Shown: positions 57,234-64,000 of the stretch, one piece after another
Position numbering within the stretch: position 1 is the first letter of the stretch
How the letters are laid out: every line of letters starts with the position of its first letter
Origin: CBDBZL01 sp965213545
GTDB lineage: Bacteria; Pseudomonadota; Alphaproteobacteria; Sphingomonadales; Sphingomonadaceae
Assembly (NCBI GenBank): GCA_965213545.1
Contig: CBDBZL010000002.1
Coordinates: 62,001 to 126,000 of the forward strand
Direction: 5' to 3'
DNA length: 64,000 nucleotides
Notes under the pieces: model-generated
The model's input: the letters and a program-made list of their open reading frames with translations, nothing else
Databases searched by the model: none
Told to the model about the DNA's origin: nothing
Made by a program: the position numbers and the translations under genes

Positions 57234-59465
57234 CTACTCGGCCGCCTGTTCGGCGGAGTGAAGGGCAGCCGGGTCGCGGGCGAAGCGCAGGATCGCGCAT
57301 GCGCCGCCGCCCTCGGCGGGGGCGAAAGCGATCTCGCCGCCGTGTTCCTCGACGATCTTCTTGACGATGGCGAGGCCCAGCCCCGTGCCCTTCTCGCGCG
57401 TGGTCACGTAAGGCTCGAGGATGCGCTCGGGCGCGCCGGGCAGGCCGACGCCATTATCGGTGACCAGCACCGTGCAGTGCTCGTCGTCGCACGACAGCGC
57501 GATCTGGATACGGCCATGATATTGCGCGTTGCCCTGCCGTGCACGCGCCTCGATCGCCTCGGCGGCGTTCTTGAGCACATTGGTCATCGCCTGACCGAAC
57601 TGGTGACGGTCGGCGCGGATCGGACCACCCTCGCCCTCGGCAACGAAGCGGTAGGCGATATGCGGGTGGGCCACTTCCTGCAGGAACAGCGCCTGGCGGA
57701 CTAGTTCCGTCGGGTCCTCGCTGCGGAATATCGGCTTGGGCAGACGCGCGAAGGAAGAAAACTCATCGACCATCTTCCTGAGGTCGCCCACCTGGCGGAT
57801 GATGGTGCCGGTCAGCTCCTCGAACAGCTCGCCGTCGGTGTCGATCTGCTTCCTGTAACGGCGCTTGAGGCGCTCGGTAGCCAACTGAATGGGGGTGAGC
57901 GGGTTCTTGATCTCATGCGCGATCCGCTGCGCGACATCGGACCAGGCGGCCGCGCGCTGGTCGAGCAGCTGACGCGTGATATCCTCGAAGGTGATGACGG
58001 TGCCGTCCGCCGCGGGTGCCAGCTTGACCGCCAGGGTCAGTAGTTCGCCGCCCCGGTTGTACTGCACCACGCCGCCGTTCGACCGCTTGCTGACGAGCTG
58101 CGCCAGATCGGGCGAGAGTTCATCGAGCGGCCGGCCTACGCTCGCCGCCTGTCCGCCGTCCGCGAACAGGTTCTGCGCCGAGGCATTCATCAGTACGATA
58201 TTGCCCGCCCGGTCGATCGAGATGATCCCGGCGCGGATCGACTGGAGCACGGTTTCGATAAACACACGCCGTTCGGCAAGCTGGCGATTGGCCCCCACCA
58301 GCTGCCCGGTCTGACTCTCGATCTGCGCGGTCATGCGATTGAAGGCGCGGTTGAGCAGACCGATTTCGTCCGGCCCCTGGCGTCCCCCCACCCGCATCGC
58401 GTAATTGCCCCCGCCGATTTCGCGCGCGGCGGTGACCAGCTCGGCAAGCGGCTTCACTTGGCGGTCGGCAAAGCGCAGCGCCGCCCACACCGCCAGGCCC
58501 ACCAGAAACAGCGAAACGCCAAACAGCGCCAAGTTGAAGCGCAGCTGCAGCACGCGGGCGCGCCGGGTGAGCGAATCATAGGACTGGATGACCGAGAGCG
58601 CGCGCTGATATTGGGCGAGCGCGTCGATATCCGAATTGCGCGCGATATAGAGGTAAAGCCCTATGTCCCGGTCAAGCGGCGTGACCGCCTCGATCCGCGT
58701 GGGGGTGATGATGGCGGCCACGCTTTCGCCGTCCGCGAGCCGCTCGATGGTGCGCGGCTCGACCCGCCGACGCTCCATGTCCTCCTCGGGATCGACAATG
58801 GCGATGGTTCGCGCCACCCCGTCCGATCCGGGAGCCAGGATGGCGCTCTCGTTCAGTTCGCGCAGCAGCACCTGCTGGGCGAAATAGAGCTCGAAGCTCG
58901 CATCGTTGATCTCGCCCTGCTCCAGATAGGCGCGCAGGTCACCGCTCATGGCGAGCGCATTGTTGCTGATATCGCGCTGGTTGGCGTCGTAATAACCCTG
59001 CGCCAGGTCGTTGGCGTTCTCCAGGATGCCGCGCTGATCGTCCGAGAACCAGAATTGCACGCCCGACTGGAACAGGAAACTGGCGAACACCGCCACCAGC
59101 AGCGTGGGGATGGCCGCCATCAGCGAGAAGAAGAAGACAAGGTTGACATGCAGCCGCGCGGTGGTTCCCCCGGCGCGGCGGATGGCAAGACGGCGACCGA
59201 CCAGCACGAGCAATCCCAGCGCCGGAATCAACGTACCGACCAGCAATGCCGCGGCCTGCGCGGAAGGAAGCAGCGACGCGCTGTCCGCTCGTTCGGCGAT
59301 GGCGAGCCAGGACAATGCCAGCATCGTCACCAACACGATCAGCGCAATCACTTCCAGCCATGCGAACAGGTTCACCCGCCGAGCGGTGACCTGCGTGCGC
59401 CGCCACCAGCGCGGCGAGCGGCGTGCCGGGTTGGCGGCGGGGTCGGGGGAAGGCACGGCAGCCAC
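57234..59465 (-). CDS. ntrY: sensor histidine kinase NtrY
   Basis: 743 residues. Three N-terminal membrane helices (about 33-130), a periplasmic or extracytoplasmic sensing part, a further helix near 310, HAMP (RFADRQVKPLAEL), a PAS domain, the dimerisation domain with phospho-His517 in AHEIKNPLTP, and a HATPase (DNGVGLPG, GTGLGLAIV). Phosphorylates NtrX; linked to nitrogen and redox responses. Confidence 0.94.
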   Translation of the reverse strand: MAAVPSPDPAANPARRSPRWWRRTQVTARRVNLFAWLEVIALIVLVTMLALSWLAIAERADSASLLPSAQAAALLVGTLIPALGLLVLVGRRLAIRRAGGTTARLHVNLVFFFSLMAAIPTLLVAVFASFLFQSGVQFWFSDDQRGILENANDLAQGYYDANQRDISNNALAMSGDLRAYLEQGEINDASFELYFAQQVLLRELNESAILAPGSDGVARTIAIVDPEEDMERRRVEPRTIERLADGESVAAIITPTRIEAVTPLDRDIGLYLYIARNSDIDALAQYQRALSVIQSYDSLTRRARVLQLRFNLALFGVSLFLVGLAVWAALRFADRQVKPLAELVTAAREIGGGNYAMRVGGRQGPDEIGLLNRAFNRMTAQIESQTGQLVGANRQLAERRVFIETVLQSIRAGIISIDRAGNIVLMNASAQNLFADGGQAASVGRPLDELSPDLAQLVSKRSNGGVVQYNRGGELLTLAVKLAPAADGTVITFEDITRQLLDQRAAAWSDVAQRIAHEIKNPLTPIQLATERLKRRYRKQIDTDGELFEELTGTIIRQVGDLRKMVDEFSSFARLPKPIFRSEDPTELVRQALFLQEVAHPHIAYRFVAEGEGGPIRADRHQFGQAMTNVLKNAAEAIEARARQGNAQYHGRIQIALSCDDEHCTVLVTDNGVGLPGAPERILEPYVTTREKGTGLGLAIVKKIVEEHGGEIAFAPAEGGGACAILRFARDPAALHSAEQAAE

Positions 59466-59557
59466 GTTGCAAGGTTACAACGCGAGTGTTGCCGCTTTGC
59501 AAGGGGGTTGTGCGAATGATCCACCGCCGCGCCGCGTGCTGTGCGGCGTTCTGTGCA

Positions 59558-60997
59558 TCAGCGACCGCGGGCGAAGACCTCCGGCTGGACGCCCAGTTCA
59601 TCGCACCGCTTGCGCAAAGTATTGCGGTTGATGCCCAGATGCCGCGCCGCCTGCAGCTGGTTGCCCGAGGTTCGCGCCAGCGCATGTTCGATCAGCGGCC
59701 GTTCGAGCACCGCGATCGCCTGCCGATAGACCTGCCCTTCAGCGAAGTTGCTTGCCTCCAGCCAACGGGCGACAGCGCCGCCGATATCGCCTGCCGCTAA
59801 GCCGCATCCGCCGGCCATCGCGCGTTCCTCATCGAGCAACGGCGCGAGTTCCTGCGCATCGATCTCCCCCCGGCGTGCGACCAGCGCGGCGCGGATCATC
59901 AGATGGCGCAGCTGACGGACATTGCCCGGCCAGGACTGAGCCTCCAGCATGGCGGCGGCATCTTCGCTCAGCGTGCGCCCAGGCAGACCATCGGCGCGGG
60001 CAAGCTGCAGGAAATGGCGCGCCAGCGGGGCGATGTCGCCGGGCCGGCCACGCAGGGGCGGAAGGGGGATAGGAACGACATTGAGGCGGTAGAACAGGTC
60101 CTCGCGAAACCGCCCGCTGGCGATGAGTTCGGGAAGCCGGCGATTGGTCGCGGCAATGATCCGCACGTCGCAGGCGATCTCCTGTTGCCCACCCACGCGG
60201 CGCACACGGCCCGATTGCGACGCGCGCAGTAGCCGGGTCTGCGCCTCGGCAGGCATGTCGCCGATCTCATCCAGAAACAGCGTCCCGCCATGCGCCGCCT
60301 CGAACTTGCCGATGCTGCGGGCCAGCGCGCCGGTGAAGGCGCCCTTCTCATGGCCGAACAGCTCGCTTTCGACGAGCTCGCGCGGGATCGCCGCGGTGTT
60401 GACCGCGACGAACGGCTTGTCCTTGCGCCGCCCCAGCTGATGGATCGCCTCGGCGACCAGCTCTTTGCCGGTTCCCGATTCGCCGGTGACCAGAACCGTC
60501 AGATCATTGTCCAGCACGCGCGCGATCATCCGGAACACGTCCTGCATGGCGGGGCTGCGACCGATCAGCGGCAGGCCTGCGGGAATAGGCATCACCTCCC
60601 CTGCGCCGTCCACCGCCTTGTCGGACGACCGCCTGTGCGCGTCGGCGGCCTGTGATGCTGCGCGCACCAGTTCCTCCAGATCGAACGGCTTTGGAAAATA
60701 TTCGAACGCGCTCGCCCCGGTGGCGCGCACCGCGGTGTCGAGCGTGTTCTGCGCCGAGAGAATGATGACGGGCAAGGCCGGATGCGCCTCGCGCACCCCG
60801 CCCAGCGTGGTGATGCCGTCCCCGTCGAGCAGCACCACGTCGGTCAGCATCACATCATAGGAATGATTGGCAAGCAGCGCATCGCGGGTAAGCACGCTGT
60901 CGCATCGGTCGACGTGAAAGGCCGCCGCCTTCAGCGCGGTGGTAATGACCGTGGCAATGGCCCGATCATCCTCGACCAGCAGCGCCCTTGGATCCAC
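59558..60997 (-). CDS. ntrC: nitrogen regulator NtrC
   Basis: 479 residues. Receiver with Asp53, AAA+ domain with Walker A GESGTGKE (172-179), an intact sigma-54 contact loop GAFTGA (219-224), and a Fis-type helix-turn-helix (LQAARHLGINRNTLRKR). It activates sigma-54 promoters under nitrogen limitation and is phosphorylated by NtrB, encoded five bases upstream. Confidence 0.95.
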   Translation of the reverse strand: MDPRALLVEDDRAIATVITTALKAAAFHVDRCDSVLTRDALLANHSYDVMLTDVVLLDGDGITTLGGVREAHPALPVIILSAQNTLDTAVRATGASAFEYFPKPFDLEELVRAASQAADAHRRSSDKAVDGAGEVMPIPAGLPLIGRSPAMQDVFRMIARVLDNDLTVLVTGESGTGKELVAEAIHQLGRRKDKPFVAVNTAAIPRELVESELFGHEKGAFTGALARSIGKFEAAHGGTLFLDEIGDMPAEAQTRLLRASQSGRVRRVGGQQEIACDVRIIAATNRRLPELIASGRFREDLFYRLNVVPIPLPPLRGRPGDIAPLARHFLQLARADGLPGRTLSEDAAAMLEAQSWPGNVRQLRHLMIRAALVARRGEIDAQELAPLLDEERAMAGGCGLAAGDIGGAVARWLEASNFAEGQVYRQAIAVLERPLIEHALARTSGNQLQAARHLGINRNTLRKRCDELGVQPEVFARGR

Positions 60998-61002
60998 CGC
61001 GC

Positions 61003-62172
61003 TTACTGTGCCTGCGCCAAATGCAGCCGGAACCGGGTCAGCCCGGCGCGCTCGTCCCGGTCATGCGAGATCCGTGCGTTCATGTCGCGAACCAGCTTGC
61101 TGACCAGCGTCAGGCCAAGCCCCTGCCCGCCCGCCCTGCCCGACACGAAGGGCTCGAAGATGGCGCCGGCCAGCTCGGGATCGATACCTGGTCCGTTGTC
61201 AATCACCTGAACTTCGATCGGCAGACGCACCGGGCGGCGGTCGAACCGGGCCACCATCGTCACCGGATCTTTGACAAAACGGGTCCGCACCATGATCCGG
61301 GGGGCGTTCATGACCGAAACAGCCTTACGGGCATTGTCGATGAGGTTGACTAGCACCTGCACCAGCGCTCCCTCATGCGCATTCACAGCAGGCAGCGACG
61401 GGTCGAACTCCTCGATAACCTGGAATGTTGCGCTTCCTGCGGCGGCGTCGAGCGTGGCGACCGCAGCGCGGATGGCAGCGTGCAGATTAACAGGCCCTAG
61501 CGGTGCGGCAGGCGCGCGACCCAAATATTGCATCCGGTCGACCAGCGCGGCGATCCGGTCGACCTCCTCCACGATAAGCTTGGTCAGGCGCTCGTCCCCG
61601 TCCCCGGGCGAACGCGCCAGGAGCTGTGCCGCACCGCGAATGGCCGCGAGCGGGTTCTTGATCTCGTGGGCCAGCACCGCAGGACCGCGCAGCCCGGTGC
61701 GTTCGCCGTTAATGGAACGCTCGCTTGGATAGCCTTGCCCAGCATCGGAAATAGTGATCACCCACCATCCGCAATGGACCGGAACGGGCGAAGCGGTGAC
61801 ATTCGCGCACATTTCGCGTCCGTCGATGGCAATTTCCAGGTCACGCGCCAGGACCGGCGAGTCTTCACTGCCAATCCGCTCGACCAGCCTCGAAAGGCCG
61901 AATTCGACCAGCTCGCCGAGCGGACGTCCGACAAGTCGGCCCCGCGAGCGTCCCAGAAGGTTCTCTGCTGCGATATTGACTGCGCGCAGAACGAGTTGCT
62001 GATCGACGAGCAACCAGGCGAAGGAAAGACCGTCGATCTGCTCGGCTGCCGATGGGGCATGATCGCCGCGCTGAACTTGCAACCAGGCTTCGTTCGGCTT
62101 GAACCGGTCGTTGACCAAAGCTTGCGTCATCGTCTCCGCCGCCGCGTCCGGACATGCGTCAGCGCTGGTCAC
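61003..62172 (-). CDS. ntrB: nitrogen sensor histidine kinase NtrB
   Basis: 389 residues, cytoplasmic. PAS domain (about 45-150), dimerisation domain with phospho-His169 in LAHEIKNPLAA, and a HATPase with LIDNARKA, DNGPGIDPEL and GQGLGLTLV. GTG 62172 overlaps the dusB stop (GTGA); ATG 62130 is an alternative. PII proteins are expected to control it; none is in the window. Confidence 0.93.
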   Translation of the reverse strand: MTSADACPDAAAETMTQALVNDRFKPNEAWLQVQRGDHAPSAAEQIDGLSFAWLLVDQQLVLRAVNIAAENLLGRSRGRLVGRPLGELVEFGLSRLVERIGSEDSPVLARDLEIAIDGREMCANVTASPVPVHCGWWVITISDAGQGYPSERSINGERTGLRGPAVLAHEIKNPLAAIRGAAQLLARSPGDGDERLTKLIVEEVDRIAALVDRMQYLGRAPAAPLGPVNLHAAIRAAVATLDAAAGSATFQVIEEFDPSLPAVNAHEGALVQVLVNLIDNARKAVSVMNAPRIMVRTRFVKDPVTMVARFDRRPVRLPIEVQVIDNGPGIDPELAGAIFEPFVSGRAGGQGLGLTLVSKLVRDMNARISHDRDERAGLTRFRLHLAQAQ

Positions 62173-63185
62173 GCCGCCTGGGCGATACAATGGGGTTCCC
62201 AGAACCGGGCAAGCTCGTCCAGCACCCGGTCGCCGTCCTCGATCGTGTTAACGCGGTGACGGAATTCGGCCGAACCATGCATCCCCTTGGTATACCAACC
62301 CAAATGCTTGCGTGCGATGCGCACGCCGGCATGGGCTCCGTAATGTTCGAGCATTTCACAATAATGCCCTCTAACGATCTGAAATCGTTCCTCTAGAGAG
62401 GGATCGGGACGATGGCCGCCGGTCGCCAGCCAATGCATCACCTGCCCCAGCAACCATGGCCGGCCATAGGCCCCGCGGCCGATCATCAGCCCGTCCGCTC
62501 CCGATTGCGTGAGCGCTGTAGCAGCATCGTCGATGGTGCAGATATCCCCGTTGACGATGACCGGAATATCGACCGCCTCCTTTACCCGCCGCACGAAGGA
62601 CCAATCCGCGTTGCCCTTGTACATCTGGTTGCGCGTGCGGCCGTGAACGGTGATCAGTTGAACGCCCAGGTCCTGCGCCATGCGCGCCAGTTCGGGCGCG
62701 TTCAGGCTGGCATGGTCCCAGCCCATCCGCATCTTAACCGTCACCGGAACCCCGACCGCCTTGACCGTCGCCTCGATCAGCCGGCGGGCTAGCGGTACTT
62801 CGCGCATCAATGCCGATCCCGCATATTGGCCCACCACCTTGCGGACCGGACAGCCGAAATTGATGTCGATGATGGCTGCGCCGCGTTGTTCGGACAGCTT
62901 GGCGGCTTCCGCCATGGAGACAGGATCGCAGCCGACCAGCTGCATCGACACCGGCTCCTCGGCGGCGCCCCAGGCCGATTTTTGCACCGACTGGCGCGTC
63001 TCGCGAATGGCCGCCTCGCTGGCAATCATCTCGGTGACGTTGAGACCCGAGCCATAGCGTCGGACCAGCGAGCGGAACGGCCGATCGGTCACCCCGGTCA
63101 TCGGTGCCAGCACCACGGGCGAGGCGATGCTTACCGCGCCGATCTTGAGCGGCCCGAGCGTCGGCGGAGATGGAAGCGGAGTCAT
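62169..63185 (-). CDS. dusB: tRNA-dihydrouridine synthase DusB (NifR3)
   Basis: 338 residues, FMN-dependent reductase of tRNA uridines. LAPMTGVTDRPFRSLVRRYG, the catalytic Cys in DINFGCPVRKV, VTVKMRMGWD, VHGRTRNQMYKG and MIGRGAYGRPWLL are diagnostic. First gene of the ntr cluster, as is classic in Alphaproteobacteria. ATG 63185 matches the family start. Confidence 0.94.
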   Translation of the reverse strand: MTPLPSPPTLGPLKIGAVSIASPVVLAPMTGVTDRPFRSLVRRYGSGLNVTEMIASEAAIRETRQSVQKSAWGAAEEPVSMQLVGCDPVSMAEAAKLSEQRGAAIIDINFGCPVRKVVGQYAGSALMREVPLARRLIEATVKAVGVPVTVKMRMGWDHASLNAPELARMAQDLGVQLITVHGRTRNQMYKGNADWSFVRRVKEAVDIPVIVNGDICTIDDAATALTQSGADGLMIGRGAYGRPWLLGQVMHWLATGGHRPDPSLEERFQIVRGHYCEMLEHYGAHAGVRIARKHLGWYTKGMHGSAEFRHRVNTIEDGDRVLDELARFWEPHCIAQAA

Positions 63186-63264
63186 GACATGGGTGTGCTT
63201 AAACTTTGGGCAGCGATCTATCGGATTGAAGCAGGTGCGGCAAGCTTGTAGCGCGCGCTTCCTG

Positions 63265-64000
63265 ATGGCCGCCCCTCCAGCCCGCCCCCTGCCCCGCTTC
63301 GCCGGTATCATCGTCGCTGCGGGAAAGGGGATGCGCGCAGGGGGCCCGGTCCCCAAACAATTCGCGCTGCATCATGGTGAGCCGGTGGTGCGGCTGGCCG
63401 CCCGGCGGCTGGTCGAGGCTGGAGCCGACCCTCTGGTGCTGGTGGTGCCGGAGGGTATGCAGGACCAGGTTCGCATGATGGTGAGCGGATTGAGCCAGGC
63501 TTGCGAGCTGGTGGCTGGCGGTGCGAGCCGGCAAGCATCAGTTCGTGCTGGGCTTGAGGCATTGGGGCCGCGTTCGCCCGACCTGGTGCTGATCCATGAT
63601 GCGGCACGGCCCGATTGTCCGCCCGAGGTTGTCGCGCGGTTGCTCGAAGCGCTCGAGACGCATGCCGCCGCAATCCCTGTGCTCCCGGTGGTCGACTCCA
63701 TGGTCGAGGCGGAAGGCACCCTTCTAGGACGTTCGGCGTCGCGCCATCGTTTGCGCCGGGTGCAGACGCCGCAGGGCTTCCGCTTCGCTTCGATTCTGGC
63801 CGCGCACCGGGCGTGGAGCGACGCAAACGAGGCGGGCGATGACAGCGCGGTGGCGCGTTCGGCGGGCATCGATGTCGCGCTCGTCGCCGGCGACGAACGG
63901 CTGGCAAAGCTTACTTTCGCGCAGGATTTCGCCCCTGCTACCGATCGCCCGGCAATGCGCGTGGGGACCGGGTTCGATGTCCATCGCCTGGCGCCCGGCG
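63265..64000 (+). CDS. ispDF: bifunctional IspDF (MEP pathway), 3' end outside window
   Basis: 245 codons are visible. The IspD part has FAGIIVAAGKGMRAGGPVPKQF, IHDAARP and RVQTPQGF; it makes CDP-methylerythritol. After a linker the IspF part begins with MRVGTGFDVHRL, whose Asp and His bind metal, and then the window ends. Fusion of the two enzymes is typical of Alphaproteobacteria. Divergent from dusB across a 79-base gap. Confidence 0.92.
   Translation, partial: MAAPPARPLPRFAGIIVAAGKGMRAGGPVPKQFALHHGEPVVRLAARRLVEAGADPLVLVVPEGMQDQVRMMVSGLSQACELVAGGASRQASVRAGLEALGPRSPDLVLIHDAARPDCPPEVVARLLEALETHAAAIPVLPVVDSMVEAEGTLLGRSASRHRLRRVQTPQGFRFASILAAHRAWSDANEAGDDSAVARSAGIDVALVAGDERLAKLTFAQDFAPATDRPAMRVGTGFDVHRLAPG

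Overview
The window is a gene-dense stretch of a high-GC alphaproteobacterial chromosome, most likely from the order Sphingomonadales (Sphingomonadaceae/Erythrobacteraceae). The evidence is the dusB-ntrB-ntrC-ntrY-ntrX-hfq-hflX block, a tandem-domain Hfq, a fused ispDF gene, a Thermus/archaeal-type prolyl-tRNA synthetase and sphingomonad-type hypothetical proteins. There is no sign of phage, insertion sequence, CRISPR or plasmid functions. This is ordinary core chromosome with tight operons, many of them with ATGA, GTGA or TTGA stop/start overlaps.

Layout. 1-2.1 kb: a truncated trypsin-like protease (minus) and an Ada DNA-alkylation response protein (plus). 2.1-7.1 kb (minus): MFS transporter, cysteine synthase, dienelactone-hydrolase-like protein, FeS-type photolyase and a small DUF protein. 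7.2-13 kb: PilZ protein, tyrS, a DOMON-like protein with a frameshifted DUF1343 (NamZ-like) gene, and parE. 13-18.3 kb: PBP-activator lipoprotein divergent from rsmI-yraN-gshB, a small gene with a stop at codon 4, DedA and a b-type cytochrome. 18.3-21.9 kb (minus): rph-rdgB-hemW-xerC. 22-28.6 kb: hrcA-grpE, three envelope or metal-related genes, then dnaK-dnaJ with a clear RpoH-type promoter. 28.6-34.4 kb: an amber-interrupted secreted protein gene, radA, cvpA, an IscU-like gene, an MHS-type transporter and alr. 34.4-40.3 kb: phaR, proS, rnr, a peroxiredoxin-like gene and a universal stress gene. 40.4-44.9 kb: pyruvate dehydrogenase E2 and E3 genes separated by three small orphan proteins and a hotdog thioesterase. 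45.1 kb: tRNA-Ser(UGA). 45.3-53.5 kb (plus): lytic transglycosylase, DD-carboxypeptidase, tmk, holB, metG, tatD, an MBL-fold hydrolase, a tiny membrane protein and mazG. 53.5-63.2 kb (minus): dusB-ntrBC-ntrYX-hfq-hflX. 63.3 kb to the end: 5' part of ispDF.

The genes fall into recognisable modules: nitrogen-status sensing with RNA regulation (ntr-hfq), protein folding under RpoH/HrcA control, nucleotide-pool sanitation and DNA replication (rdgB, mazG, tmk, holB, parE, radA), and DNA-damage repair (ada, photolyase). The most notable observations are the double-Sm Hfq, whose second domain has a degenerate rim, and three genes each broken by a single change (frameshift, ochre, amber). hflX also has no canonical start codon in the expected place. 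The three broken genes could reflect real decay or base errors in the assembly.
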